DNA of 64,000 nt from Hemileia vastatrix (taxonomy: Eukaryota > Basidiomycota > Pucciniomycetes > Pucciniales > Zaghouaniaceae): contig JASXTE010000001.1 in the NCBI GenBank assembly GCA_030280995.1, positions 21,317,606-21,381,605 of the forward strand, read 5' to 3'. The translations under genes were made by a program, and so were the position numbers. Below, piece after piece: positions 11,836 to 23,261 of the stretch. Every line of letters begins with the position of its first letter. Position 1 is the stretch's first letter. The notes under the pieces are model-generated. The model had not been told where the DNA came from. It was given only the letters and a program-made list of their open reading frames with translations, and searched no databases.

Positions 11836-13241
11836 TTACCCCCTCTTTTACCCTCCTGCCCCCTGTGCTCCTTCTCAAACTCCTTCAACTTTTCCTTAGC
11901 ATTGACCAAATTTTCCACTGGTTCCCAAGACCTATCTCCAACCCCATATCCTTTCCAATGCACCAAGTACTGAACCTTTCCCCTATACACCCTCTTAGAA
12001 CCAACCTTTTCCACCTCAAACTCCTCTTCATTTCCCACTTGTATTGGCGCTGGTGGCTCTTCTGGACATCCTGGAATTGTATCTTCCCTGTTCTTTGTGA
12101 GAAATGAAATTTTGAAAACTGGATGTACTTTCCTCATTGAGATTGGTAGCTCTAGTTCATAAGCCAAGTCAGATACCTTGCATTTGATCTTAATTGGGCC
12201 TAAATTCTTGTGATCACATTTGGAACTTGGGAGCAATGTAGCAAGGAAGCGTGAGCTTAACCAGACCTTGTCACCTACCCCCAGCACACAATGCTGAACC
12301 TTTCCTTGATCATGGTGGCACTTAATTTCCTGTTGGGATAATTTGAGTGCTGCTTCTAGTTCTTCATGTATTTCCCGCAGATTCTGAATTCTCTCTTCTG
12401 CTTCTGGAAAATGCAGTGTTGCTGGGGTGCCAGTTGAGAATGTTGGGTGATACCCGTAGTTGGCATAAAAGGGAAACATTCCTGTTGACACATGGAGCAG
12501 GTTGTTGTATGAAAATTCTGCTAATGGTAGGAGCTGCACCCAATCATCTTGCTGATAGTTGATGAATTGACATAAATATTGTTCAATGGCCTTTTTCACT
12601 ATCTCGGATTGTCCATCAGTCTGGAGGTTCCATGCTGTTGACAATATGGGCTTAATATTCAGTTGCTCATAAATTACATTCAAAAACTTAGAGTTAAAGG
12701 TGCTTCCCCTATCTGATATAATGCTATCAGGCAAACCATTTAGCTTACAAACTTGCCCCATCATTAGGTCTGCAATACCTTCAGATGTGACCTTGGTAGT
12801 GGTTGTAATGAAGTGCACCATCTTAGTGCAATGGTCAACTACTGTGAGAATAGCGTTCTTCCCTTGAGACTTTTGTAACTCCACTATAAGATCATAGGAG
12901 AGCTCCTTCCATTGCTGCTTGGAAATTTTTAGTGGGGTCAGTGGTGTTGTTCTTGGACTGACCTTGTTCTTCTGGCACAAGTCACATGCTGCTACATAGC
13001 ACTGGACATATGCTTTCATGGAATTCCTGTAAGAGTTATGATTCACTAGCTCCATGGTCTTCAGCAGTCCTGGGTGTCCTGCCATTGGGGAGTCATGCCT
13101 TGATTTGACCACCTGCCTCTTTAGCTCTTCACTGTTTGGCACCGCTATCCTTCCACTCCAATATAGCGCTTCCCCATCTAGGTGATACTCCTCTAATCCT
13201 TTCCTTACTAATACCTCCTTTGATAACAGGGCATTCACCAA
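11598..13241 (-). pseudogene. pol: Gypsy integrase with C-terminal chromodomain (part of pol)
   Basis: A 547-codon open stretch, the C-terminal part of a broken pol. In order: zinc-finger region (HDSPMAGHPG ... CDLCQKNK), integrase core with the DDE residues recognisable in LTVVDHCTKMVHF, IISDRGSTFNSKF and the GQSEIVKK region (aa 120-230), a GPY/F-like region around residue 330-380, then a chromodomain (EFEVEKVGSKRVYRGKVQYL, then VHWKGYG..SWEPVENL, about aa 410-470). The chromodomain marks a chromovirus; in this group it directs integration to modified chromatin. The frame is open at this end, but upstream pol is interrupted, so the polyprotein is not intact. Confidence 0.9.
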
Positions 13242-13495
13242 CTACTGCACTCCCTCATATTTTCCCTGCCCCCTCCTTACCCATTCCATCAAAGGCTCAT
13301 CTGCCAATCTACCTCATCTAGGACTACCCCCTCTTCGAGGTCCCCCTTCAATAACATTGCACCAACAGTATGTAGCTGGTGCGGTGCTGGGCACAAATCA
13401 GGACGTCTTGATGGTGCATCAGGTTTACCACTTTTATTTCCTGGTTGAAATGTAACAACAAAATTAATGCTACTTAGCAGTTCCTCCCAGCGTGG

Positions 13496-14062
13496 TTACC
13501 AGCAGGTTAACTTTTTTGTGGTCAGGAAGGTTTCCAAGTTTTTATGATCTGTATAAATGATAACTTGTAACTGTTGAGGCCCCCCTTCCAAAAAGTGGCG
13601 CCAGGTGCAAACAGCTTCTACTAGTTCCAATAACTCTTTATTGTATATTTCATAGTTTAGTTCAGCACCTAGAAGTGTTTGTACCAAATATGCTACTGGG
13701 TGAAAGACATTTTCAGCATTTTATTGGGATAATACTGCGCCTAGTGCAAAATCTGAGCAGTTGCATTCCAGAACAAATGGCTTCAATAAGTCAGGGATGG
13801 CAAGAATAGGGGCTGTCACAAATTGTCTTTTCAGGTAGTCAAAAGCATCTTGCTGGCTACTTGTTCGGATGGATTTGGCTTACTTCTTTGTGAGGTTGTG
13901 CAATGGTTGGAAAATGTGGCAGTAATTTTCAATAAAACAGCAGTAAAAATTTTCAAAGCCTAGGAATGACTGGAGCTCTTTTACTGATGCTTGTGGTGGC
14001 CATTCTTTTACTGCCTTTACTTTCTCTTGGTCCATTTGTACCCTATTCTTTGAAATTATCAT
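13496..14062 (-). pseudogene. pol: Gypsy RNase H region, broken
   Basis: Two minus-strand pieces. 14062-13880 (VKAVKEWPPQASVKELQSFLG) is the segment between reverse transcriptase and RNase H. 13687-13496 carries NKELLELVEAVCTWRHFLEG and IIYTDHKNLE, the Glu and Asp of the RNase H active site. Stops at 13723-13880 and at 13495 interrupt the frame on both sides. Confidence 0.85.
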
Positions 14063-14190
14063 ACCCAGTTAGGGGATCTCACTCACTGAGAACACACATT
14101 TTTCCGGTTTTAACCATACTTGGGCCTCCCTCAGGCACTGAAAAAAGTCCTTCACACGTATCTTGTGTTCCTCTTTTGATCTGGAATAAA

Positions 14191-14631
14191 TCAAGAATCA
14201 TCCAAGTATACTGCCACATATATTCCTATTCTACCTCTAAAGATGCTATTGGTGAAGTTTTGGAAAGTGGAAGGTGCATTACATGGACCAAATGGCATTA
14301 TCAACCATTCAAAATGACCAAATTTAGTGCAGAATGCCAGTTTGTGCTCATCACCTTCTTTTACCCATATGTTGTGGTAACATTCCCTAAGATCTAGGGA
14401 CGTGAAGATCTCTGCTCCTTGGAGATTATCAATCAGCTCACTGGTAAAAGGAAGGGGATACCTGTTATTTACCATCAGTGCATTTAGCCTTCTGAAATCC
14501 ATGCAAGGTCTTAGTGAACCATCTTTCTTCCCTGCAAAGATCACAGGGGCTGCCCAGGGAGACTTTGATTCTCTAATGAACCCATTCTTTAAATTTTCAT
14601 CAATTATCTCCTTCAGTGCTGCTGATTCCAA
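14191..14631 (-). pseudogene. pol: Gypsy reverse transcriptase core
   Basis: 146 open codons containing the standard RT blocks in order: FIRESKSPWAAPVIFAGKKD, RPCMDFRRLNALMV, FTSLDLRECYHNI (first catalytic Asp), MPFGPCNAPSTFQ and YLDD near the end (the catalytic pair). A stop follows two codons after YLDD. Upstream in pol lies a linker with an internal duplication. Confidence 0.9.
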
Positions 14632-14889
14632 GATTGAAAGTGGGATTATGCGGCTAAATTGGGGGGTTGCACTTGGTATCAGATCAATGGCAAAGTCGTA
14701 TGGTCAATGGAGTGACAGTGTTTTGACTTCCCCTTCTTCAAATAGTGGTAAGAATTCCCAATAAGCTTCAGGGACCATTTCTTTGAGGCTCTTTGTTTTC
14801 TTTGAGGTCTGGGACTTGGCTGAAATCTTGGCAGATATGTTCCAAGCTGTTGAATTACATTCCAGTTCCTCCTCTTCTTCCAGAGCCCC

Positions 14890-15270
14890 CTCCAAGTTCT
14901 GAAACTTAGAATCAAGAGAAAGTTTCAGTTCTTGCGGCAAGTCTACTGATGATAATGAAACACCAGGAGACTTTCCGGGAAGGGCCCCTGACCCCTGAAG
15001 GGACCAGGGTACAAATTCTTTCTCTGCACCATCCACCTTTCCATCCTTTGCCTTTCCCCATCTTTTTTATGCCTTCTCCTGTTCTTGCTGCATTTTACAA
15101 CCTTCTGGGTCTCTTTGGTGCTCCGAAATGGTGACCCATCCCCAGTTTGCTGCTTAGAATCAAGAGGAAGCATTGGTTCTGGCAGAAAGTCAACTGATGA
15201 TAACAAAATATCAGAAGACTCTCTGGTATGGGCCCCTGATCCCTGAAGGGGCCAGGGGGCCGATACTTTA
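14890..15270 (-). repeat. Duplicated linker segment in gypsy pol
   Basis: A segment of about 105 bp occurs at about 15160-15260 and again at about 14905-15010. Both encode, on the minus strand, the sequence PLQGSGA ... SSVD ... LDSK between protease and reverse transcriptase. The two differ by scattered substitutions, so the duplication predates or is as old as the insertion. Confidence 0.7.
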
Positions 15271-15289
15271 GTGCCAGAATCCCCTCTCC

Positions 15290-15720
15290 TTCCCATATGC
15301 ACCTTATTTTCCTTCCAATCAACTTGTGGGCTATAACATTCTAGCCATGTCATCCCCAGTATCATGTCGTACTGGTCCTTCAGGTTTTTCACATATGCCC
15401 TGCACTGAGACTCCCTCCCATCACACTAAAATCTGCAAAAGACGTTCTCTCTTACTTCTCCTCCCCCATATGGAGATCCATCAAACATAATTAGGTGCCT
15501 AGTGTGGTCTAATTCTTCTTTTTTCATTTTATTTTGCTGTAAAAACTTTTTGGGAATAAAACAGTCTATGGCACCACAGTCCAGTAGGGCTCATAAATTT
15601 GTTGTGGCATCAAGGGTCATTAAAGGAAGGTTTAGTATAATACAATTATCATTCACTTCAATTTGCTTACATGCTGATAAGTCCTCTACTAAATTCCCTT
15701 TATCCATTCCCTCTAATCTT
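15290..15720 (-). pseudogene. pol: Gypsy protease region
   Basis: Minus-strand translation gives LLDCGAIDCFIPKKF (the aspartic protease core, with Cys where Ser or Thr is usual after Asp) and, downstream, YDMILGMTWLECYSPQVDW, the ILGM.WL signature of gypsy proteases. Stops between them break the frame. Confidence 0.75.
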
Positions 15721-16021
15721 CTCAAGTAGGGCACAACCTTCACTCCTGAGCGCTGTCTTTTACATGTGCCTTTCCTGCGCTGTCCTCCACTTCACTAACC
15801 CTCATTTTCCCTTTGAACTCCCTTTCCAGGTGATCACTGCTTCCACAACTGAGGCACAGACCTTTTCTCATGCGCCTCTGATACCCATCATCCAATAACC
15901 TCTTCCTCCCACTAGTGCTTTGTACATTTTATGCATTGATATCCATGGCATTTGGGTCCCTAGAACTGTCCCCCCTTAAGACGTAATTGGGCCATGGACA
16001 GGTGCTAATCCAACCATCTTT

Positions 16022-16747
16022 TCATTGATGGGTGAACTCATTTTCAACTTCGATGGACAGATCCATGAGTCCTTGTAGGGAGATTGGACGGGGGTGACTA
16101 ATTAGGGCATTTCTTATTTCTGATGAGAGTTCATTTATGAAGTGAAACATGAGCACCCCTTCCCCCCATGTTGTGGAATAACTGGCATGGCCCCAGAACT
16201 CCAACACATACTCAGCAACCAAGTTTCTTTGTTGCAGCTGACTTAGCGCATGTTCTGAGGTTGTGGCCACATCTAGGTTTCCAAAGGCTAATTCAAAATC
16301 CCCCATAAACTGATGGAAGGTTTTTTCTGCCTGAAAGTTTTTGAGGAGCTCCTTGGTGTATGGACTTGCCCAGAACACCGCCACATCTGTGAGGTATGAT
16401 ATTGAAAACCAAATTTTTGCTTTCTTGTCTGGGAACTGATGTCCATTGAGCAGGACATAGAGGTCTACCTTTGACACATACTGATCCTCCCAGGGGCCTT
16501 GTTTCCTGTTGAAAATTTCTGGGACCACAATCTTTGGACCTTTAACAAGGGGTTCTGGTGTGGGGTGAGATGCCTGTGCTTTGGCTTTGGCTTCAGCAGC
16601 ATCCAACTCTGCTTCAGTGGGGCTGCGGTATGAAGGCTCCAACTCTGCTAGGCACTCCATAAGCCTAGCATTCTGTTTCTGAAAGTGTGCAATTTGCTCT
16701 TGCATTGCCACAAGAAGTGCTGCATTTGGTTTGCCTGCAGGGCTCAT
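16022..16747 (-). CDS. gag: Gypsy Gag (capsid) open frame
   Basis: 241 codons from an ATG just inside the 5' LTR. N-terminal coiled coil (residues 8-40, AMQEQIAHFQKQNARLMECL), an Ala/Lys-rich linker, then a retrotransposon Gag capsid domain (EIFNRKQGPWEDQYVSKVDL, FWASPYTKELL, FHQFMGDFELAFGN, EYVLEFWGHAS). The stop comes at the end of the capsid domain. A zinc knuckle follows further on in another frame (CLSCGSSDH near 15850) with its last Cys replaced by Phe, so the original Gag was longer. The start matches the usual position after the leader. Confidence 0.85.
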   Translation of the reverse strand: MSPAGKPNAALLVAMQEQIAHFQKQNARLMECLAELEPSYRSPTEAELDAAEAKAKAQASHPTPEPLVKGPKIVVPEIFNRKQGPWEDQYVSKVDLYVLLNGHQFPDKKAKIWFSISYLTDVAVFWASPYTKELLKNFQAEKTFHQFMGDFELAFGNLDVATTSEHALSQLQQRNLVAEYVLEFWGHASYSTTWGEGVLMFHFINELSSEIRNALISHPRPISLQGLMDLSIEVENEFTHQ

Positions 16748-16784
16748 TATTCTTTAGTAGTATGCCAATTGAGATCTGACAAAA

Positions 16785-17120
16785 TTTTAGGACCTGAGAA
16801 GGCAGAATACTACTAGTGCTGAGGCTAGCCTTGAAACAGGACTTACTATGCTAATACAGCAGTGAGACCAACTAGACTGACTATGTTGGGGTTTCCAACA
16901 GTGAGAAGGGAGGAACAGACTATTCTGAGTTAGCAGTGAGACTAAGAGTAACTGGATTACTATATAAGCTGTCTGATGAGGAGTGCTCCACAGTGCCTGC
17001 CCCATATAGCCCCTTAATGCAATATCCCTGCTTCTGTCTCTTACAAATGCATAGTGCCCACAGCGCCCCTACAGCGCCCATAGCACTCCTCTTCCTTGTC
17101 TCTCAATCCAAATCTTAACA
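16785..17120 (-). repeat. 5' LTR of the gypsy element
   Basis: 336 bp. On the minus strand it begins TGTTAAG and ends CCTAAAA, and is followed by the Gag leader. Pairs with 11502-11835. Confidence 0.85.
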
Positions 17121-17413
17121 GAAATGAAAATTTTTGTAAAATGTTTTGACTTATAGAAAAAAGGTGTTATTCTGAAGAGTTCTACATATGAATTGAATGA
17201 TTCTGAAAGATCAGTGAAATAGACCTTTTTTGTGAAACCAGAACTTTTGGTTGAGAAAGTGTGAATTGTAGGGAAATAAGTGACTTATTTGAGTTTTTAA
17301 ATACACCAGTTTTGGGGCTAGCATGTTTTAGGAGTCTGCACTTACATAATTTCAGATTTACCCAAACTTAAGTGCACATTTGTAATTGTGAATTTGGCAG
17401 AACTGAAACTCAC

Positions 17414-18929
17414 TAATCTGAGGCATTGCTGAGGTAGTGGTTGTCCAAAAAAAAGATGAATATGAGTCAAAAAAATTATGCATAATTCAGGTGTAGATAT
17501 CTGGCCAGGCACTGTACATGTTTCAAGGTTTTTGACAAAACAATTTCAGAACCTTTCAGACTTTTGTAACAATAGTTCTGGGTAATTCTGTCTACAATTT
17601 TAGTTTTTTTCACAACCATTTCTAGTATATTTTTAATTCCTTCAAAAGCCAGATTGGAAAAAGTTGGTGTAGCTATGTAAAAAAATTAAAATATTTTGAC
17701 AAAATGGTTAAAATTTTACAGAAAAAGTGACTCATTTTTGGTGAATAAAAGCTAAATCCACTTTCAAATGTCAACTGATCTTCCAAAATGTTTTGTAATA
17801 TTTTTCAAAGGGTAGTGATCTAATCACTATCTATAAATTTATTAAGTGAAACTCTATTCACTCAATCAGGTTGAAAGTATTTTTCCCTTAAAAAATTTAG
17901 GTTTATCATTTACTCATTCTTATTCCTCTTAAAATTTATAGTTAGAGTGCTATTTTTTTTTATTGGAAATTTTATTTTATGGTATCCACAGCTGTGCAAG
18001 AGAATCTAAAAATGTTGAATTAAGATATATGTAAACAAATTCATATTACTAACATCATTTTTCATATAATTGTTCCTTGAAACACTTTTTTGCATTAAAT
18101 TTTATTACTGAGCCCTAGCAGATTTCACCATACTATTATTTTCAGTATTAAAACCAAGGTTTTTTTCTTTCTTTCAATATAAAAAGTGCTTATTTTTTGA
18201 TATATATGAGATTTAATGTAGAGTAAAAAGCTTAATGTATATAAAATAAGTTTGAAATGAAAAATTGTATTTTTTATGGTTTAGTGTAATTATAATAAAG
18301 AAATAGAAAGAAGAGGAAAAAGTGGGTGAAATTTGTTTGAGTTGAGAAAAAAGTTGGAAGATGCAAGTTTCAATTATAGCTAGTTGGAAATAAAATTCAT
18401 GTATTTTTATGTGCTCAGGTTGAATTCCTACAGATATATATGCTAATGTAATTTAATGAAAAAATAGTGGCTATAAAAGTTCTAAATTTTTGAAAAACAC
18501 CATGTCATAATTCCAATAAATTCTTGAACAAAAATATGACATGGAATTTCAAAAAACTGTGTTATTTTTTGTCACACATATCAAAATTTACCTGAAGGTC
18601 ATATTATCTCAATTGTTTTATTGAAAATCATCCCTTCCCATTGCATCCCCTTTTTTATTATACTGAGTAGCCTCTTTTCTACAATTTGTAACCAATCTTC
18701 TATCTGCTTATGAATTTTAGAACTGAAATAAAAACTGTTATTCCTTATCATATTTATGATTTCAGGATAAAGAAAAATGAAATAAGTGATAAATTCTACA
18801 ACCTAATTAAACCAAAATGTACTTCTTCATAGAAATTCCATGAATCTAAGATATAAGGGAAATGATAATCTTCCAAGTGGAATTGAAGTGATGTATAAGT
18901 GGAGTCCAAAGAATTTTTTTTTTACATTA
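17414..18929. other. AT-rich stretch, no gene seen
   Basis: Between the right end of Harbinger copy 1 and the next TIR element. No open frame above noise on either strand, no terminal repeats that I can pair, only AT-rich filler with short homopolymers. It may be old intergenic DNA. Confidence 0.5.
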
Positions 18930-19477
18930 GGGGGTGTCAAACATTACCATATACACCTGACGGACTTCAGTCTCAAAACTCCATTCCAAGACGCCATTGT
19001 ATATGGCAGACTTGGGGTTAGACATGTCAAACATTTGTTCAAATAATTCATCAAATACTTCCTATTCTTGCACCATAACCCCAACCACAATTCAGCCCAC
19101 CAACACACACATTCCTGAAATCCACTGTACATCAGACCGCTTTGCCCCCAGCCCCACATTATCCTGGACTCCCATTCAAATTTATGAATTCATCCATTTC
19201 AGAACACATTTCAAAACACATTTATGAATGCTTTTCATAATTCATATCCTAATCATCATGCGATTCTACTTCTAGATTCCCTCAACTCTCTTCCTTTTTA
19301 CATCTTTTTCTGCCCTTTAATCAAGGTATGTTTTTTTCTTTTTCTTCACATGTTCCTCATTTTTCCCTTCAAGCCCCTTCCAACACTTACCTAAGGTGAA
19401 TGGTACCTGATCCTGAATTTCTCTTTACTCACCTTTTTCACTTTTTTGGGGGGGGTTTTTTTTGCCAAATTGCTTTA

Positions 19478-19740
19478 AAAAAAGTCCAAGAACAATTCTA
19501 GACTGCTTCCAAGAATTTTTTGTAAGTTTTATTTTTTTTTTAGCCTTGGAAATGTGCTGGAAGCATACCCAGCACATTTCCAAATGTTTTTACTAATTTT
19601 TTTCTCCAAATCTATTTGGAAACAGTACCAGAAAATTTCTAGACTGTTTCCAAACCTTTTTGGCAAGTTTATTTTTTTTATTTTTTTGTTTTTTAGCCTT
19701 GGAAACATGCTGGAAGCATGACCAGCACATTTCCAAGATT
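19478..19740. repeat. Two copies of a hairpin unit in the family C element
   Basis: A perfect inverted repeat with 15-bp arms (TTGGAAATGTGCTGG at 19546-19560 and its complement at 19569-19583) recurs at 19699-19736 with two substitutions in the left arm. The preceding context 'tctagactg.ttccaa' is repeated as well, so the unit of about 155-165 bp is tandemly duplicated. Confidence 0.7.
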
Positions 19741-20129
19741 TTCTACTAAATTTTTTTCTGTTTTTTTAGTAAGTAAAGTGAGGAAAGAAGGCTCAATGAA
19801 AAGTAAAGGTGCAGGGAGGGATGCTAAGTATGGTAAATAAAGGATTTCCAAAGATTCATTTTTATTTCTTAACTTTATGATTAATCATTCATTAAAGGTA
19901 ATAATAAACTTTAAGTAATGGGACATCAGGCCTTGCTTCTGTATAAAGGTTATCATTCAAACAAATATTTGATTTAATGATTTCACAATACAATTCCATG
20001 TCAATGTATTCTTTTTCTTTGGTCACATCTGAACTCATTAGCTGGTAGTATTCTGAATACCATTTATTTTGCTTGGTTGATTATCTTTTTTGATTAATTT
20101 ATTTAATCATTTATGATATAAAAATGAAA

Positions 20130-20230
20130 ATTTGGAAATCCTGACCCCCTCCCAGAGTAAATTTCAGGGGAGGGTATTGCCATTTTTTTCTTTATGATTT
20201 GGTAGGGGAGGGTATTACCATTTTTTTCTT
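20130..20230. repeat. GGCAATACCC-type stem-loop in family C element
   Basis: Contains 'ccccctcccagagtaaatttcaggggagggtattgcc' followed by a partial second arm 'aggggagggtattacc', the reverse orientation of the stem-loops in the Myb-carrying elements. Confidence 0.55.
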
Positions 20231-20369
20231 TTGTGATTTGGTTTGAAATTTTTGTAAATGTATACACACAATTAAAAGACAAAGAATTGCTTATTGAATA
20301 TTAAAAATGCATGAAACATGAATTTACTTGCATGTTAAGAAAAAAGTGTGTAATCCAAAAAACACCCAA

Positions 20370-20785
20370 CTAGACTTATAATGAACAGGTTCTCAAGAAA
20401 AGTTATGGTAGCACAATTCTCATTAGAACCAAATCAGCAAAGTGCCACAGAGATTCGTATTTCAGCGTTCCTCTGTGGGAAATGAGAATGGTTGTGGTAA
20501 ATAGAATTACCATGAATCAAATCATGTAGGTATTTAAAACCATGATAAGTAGTTTGGAAAATTTTCTGAAATCTGGGATCAGGTATTTCAGAAATTTTGT
20601 GAAGTGTATATCATGGTTGATGGTGAATGGATGGGGTTTGGGAATTAAGGTAGCAGTTCTCTAACAGGTGACTCATATAAAGAAATTAAACTCAGAATCA
20701 GAATCTAGATCAGACTCAAGCAAAAGATCAAGGGCTAGAGCATCAGTAGTTGTTTGAAACTGTTGAAAAAGTGAAGGAGTCATGT
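20370..20785 (-). pseudogene. Harbinger-type transposase N-terminal fragment in family C
   Basis: The minus strand starts MTPSLFQQFQTTTDALALDL, followed by an acidic Asp/Ser run (ESDLDSDSEF). Further pieces in shifted frames (NHSHFPQRNAEIRISVALCR) correspond to the region before the catalytic domain (compare HPSIQLAITLCRLGSN in the element at 44 kb). Stops and frameshifts throughout; the DDE part is absent. Confidence 0.5.
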
Positions 20786-21153
20786 TAGTGTTTGGAGGAA
20801 AATAACTAGAGCAAGAGTAATCAAGGGTGGGATAGATTAAGTGTTAGAGTATGATGTTAGGGCTCCTTAAGAATTGATACACTGTGTACTGTGTGTGTAT
20901 AAATAATCTCATAAGTATTAGGTGAAGAAAAATTCTAAGATATGTGTGTGTGTGTACCTAATGATGACTAATCAAGTTAAGGGGAAGAAGTGTTTGATGG
21001 GCTTGGATGTACCCAATAGATGTTGTGTGTAGAGAAAAGCATACTGTTGAAGAATACCAGTTATTGGGGTATGTAATTCAAATTAAAATGACTTACTTGG
21101 TACCTTTTTTGAGGCTTGCTTGATTGGTGTATATGGTAATGTTTGACACCCCC

Positions 21154-21560
21154 TATTATAAAGTGGAAAGAAATATTCTAAAAACAGGGTTTTCATGTAA
21201 AAATGAAACTGAAAGAATGAATAACATGATGATGATGATTAAAATGTAGGGTTGTGATATGGAATTAATCCTTCAAAAGTCCCAAAATCCTATGAAGAAA
21301 AATTCTTTGGAGTAGTATCTTACTCTGAAATCAATCATCCCTGGGGCTAGAATATTTCCAAAATCTGATGTGAGATTTCTTAAAGTCCTAATCCCAGTTT
21401 CTGATTCACATAATGGGATGTGGAGACTTCTCTACCCCCTAATAGTGTCAGAAGAGCTTAAAAGTTGGTAATTTATGCAAATTGATACACTTCACCAACA
21501 TAGTTGTAGTTTTTCTCAGTAAAATGTTACATTTTTATATTTTCTTGTAATAATCATCTT
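21154..21560. other. No gene seen
   Basis: AT-rich sequence between the family C element and the truncated 5' side of Harbinger copy 3. No supported feature; a short (GAT)n run near 21228. Confidence 0.45.
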
Positions 21561-21596
21561 TTTTTTCTCAGATAGCCTTTATATAGCATTCCAAAA

Positions 21597-21850
21597 GCTA
21601 GATTTGGAGGAAAAATATTTTTTACTTCAATCAAATTTTGAAAAGGCTGAATTTGAGGTAGAGGAGATGGAAAGAGCTCACCTTTGCTTGGAGAAAAGAA
21701 AAAGACTGTGAATTTCAAAGAGAAATAACCTGTCAGGAATTGGAATAGCAAGAATTTTTAATAAAAAAGAATTCATTACAGAATGTATAAAAAATGGCCA
21801 ATCATATGAGGACATTAAAAAATTACTTAACTTTTTAATTGATTAATTTT
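21597..21850 (+). pseudogene. Exon 3 remnant of Myb-like gene, copy 3
   Basis: Matches exon 3 of the intact gene (42096-42367): the Glu-rich coiled-coil segment, then 'gaatgtataaaaaatggccaatcatatgaggacattaaaaaattactta', encoding the ECxKNGQSYEDIKKLL motif. Preceding exons are absent. Confidence 0.6.
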
Positions 21851-22107
21851 TTTTGGTTAATTGTTGGAAAATTACTTTGATAGTTACTTTTAATCTTATC
21901 AAAGATATTTATGTCATGAGATTCTGATAACACCATTTTTCCTTACTGGACTGTAAAATATTGCACTTTTGGAATTTCAGATTGTAAAATATTTCTGACA
22001 CTTGAGCCAGAATCCTCATTACCAACATAATTTTATCATATAACCACCAATTCACATTTCTAAATAGAGCTAAGTCAACAAAATTCTTTATCTGTTTGAA
22101 AAATTTG

Positions 22108-22245
22108 GCAATAACCTCCCTGGAATTTTATTGAAGCAAGGGGTGTTTATCACCAATTTATTTTAAGTCATCAATTTTCCATGTCAGATTTGAAAATTTT
22201 GCATTACTCTCCCCTGAATTTTATTGAAGTAATAGGTGAAAATCA
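22108..22245. repeat. Pair of conserved stem-loops, copy 3
   Basis: Same pair of TTGGCAATAxCCTCCC...AAGGGGTGTTTATCACC inverted repeats as in the other copies; the second is more degenerate. Confidence 0.55.
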
Positions 22246-23256
22246 CCAAAATTTTATATTATTCCATAAATTAATAAATAAATAGATAAGATAAATCAAA
22301 TTCACTAGTTTTAAAGTAATGACAATTCCTCAAGCCAAAATGTGGACCAAGTCTAGAAACTAAGTTTGGGACTTTCCACAGGTATAGGTAAGATGAACCC
22401 CATGAAAAAATTTAATGTTATCATGATTACCATTTATACAACACAAGGTCATTGGACTATTACTTTAGTTTAGTAAACTGAGATATCAGATTTATTTATT
22501 AAAAATTTATGAAAGAATAAAAAACATTTGATGAATTTACAAATCTTCATACTTTTTTGATCTACCTAAAGGTTTATTTAATTTATTAATTTTATCTTCT
22601 TTTTTTACCTTATTTATCCTTTGGATTAGTATTTAACTTATTTGGAGTGAGCAGCCGAAATGAATAAAGTCGTGACAATATTCCAAACCTGGAGAAGCAA
22701 TTGTTTTTTGGTGATTATTGTGAAAAGAGTTCCAAATTTATTTGATGATTCCATTTCCTAATCCAAAATTGGTTATATACCTATGATCTGGGAAATATAA
22801 ACCATGTCCTTTTATTTTAGTAGGTGAAGGAATATGTTTTCAAGTAATAGGATTGATATAAGAGAAGATCCCCAAATTAAGATACTTTGCATCATTTGAT
22901 TCATTATTTATCTTTTTATAAAATCCATAATGGGTAATTATAAAATTTGAAAACAATAGATACTCATTTCTAATTTCTTCCCACTCTGAGTTACACCAAT
23001 TTGGAATTTTAATTCGGGTTGCAAGATTGTGATTTTTTTGAAAAGCTTTATTACAGTGTTTTTTAAGTTGAAGAGAAAGAAAATAATTAAAGGAAGGTAA
23101 AGAATCCCATTTTCAAAAATAATTATCTATATCCACTTAAGATAAATTTCTGAGCAAAGAATAGATGCCCATAGAATTAAAATGAGTGAACTATATTAAT
23201 AATGAATCAATAAAAATTATTATACTTGCCAAAAGAATATCATTTAAAAAATCCTA

Positions 23257-23261
23257 GTCTC
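23257..23261. repeat. Target duplication GTCTC, left
   Basis: GTCTC before the LTR; GTATC at 24550-24554 after it. The empty site at about 62448 in copy 4 reads 'tggtctccatccaaaac'. Confidence 0.75.

Larger units (their letters stand above)
11502..17120 (-). mobile_element. Ty3/gypsy chromovirus, minus strand
   Basis: Two LTRs (11502-11835 and 16785-17120) flank gag and a pol in the order protease, reverse transcriptase, RNase H, integrase, chromodomain, read on the minus strand. Target duplications GAAAT stand on both sides. The LTRs differ at about 25 of 335 positions by eye. Gag is open, but pol is broken by stops and frameshifts. A purine tract (AGAGGGGGTAA on the minus strand) precedes the 3' LTR. 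It landed in Harbinger copy 1, 11 bp from copy 2. Confidence 0.9.
819..17413. mobile_element. Harbinger-like element copy 1 (old, interrupted twice)
   Basis: Segments 819-6367, 11491-11501 and 17126-17413 join into one element with the same order as the well preserved copy at 40683-45031: Myb-like gene, stem-loop pair, internal module, conserved splice-donor block at 4263, N-terminal transposase region on the minus strand near 6100-6330, then the subterminal right end (17200-17413). The degenerate right terminus still reads GAACTGA before the expected C-run. The left terminus lies beyond the window, beyond the LTR at 1-818. Copy 2 (6368-11490) and a gypsy element (11502-17120) are inserted into the 5' side of the transposase region. 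Nothing in it can be functional. Confidence 0.75.
18930..21153. mobile_element. 2.2-kb TIR element, non-autonomous (family C)
   Basis: The left end GGGGGTGTCAAACATTACCA at 18930 is matched by the exact inverse at 21134-21153, and the match continues for about 8 more bases. TTA precedes and TAT follows, so TA flanks both sides. Inside are two related hairpins, a reverse-oriented copy of the GGCAATACCC stem-loop, and a minus-strand fragment of a Harbinger-type transposase N-terminus. No catalytic residues are present. The GGGGGTGTCA tip is shared with the Myb-carrying family, but the next bases differ. Confidence 0.8.

Noticed and set aside
17430..17700. Possible MITE similar to 57326-57524
   Set aside because: Some shared words ('aatagttctg', 'ttctgtcta', 'ttttttcaca'), but I could not define matching ends or TA flanks.
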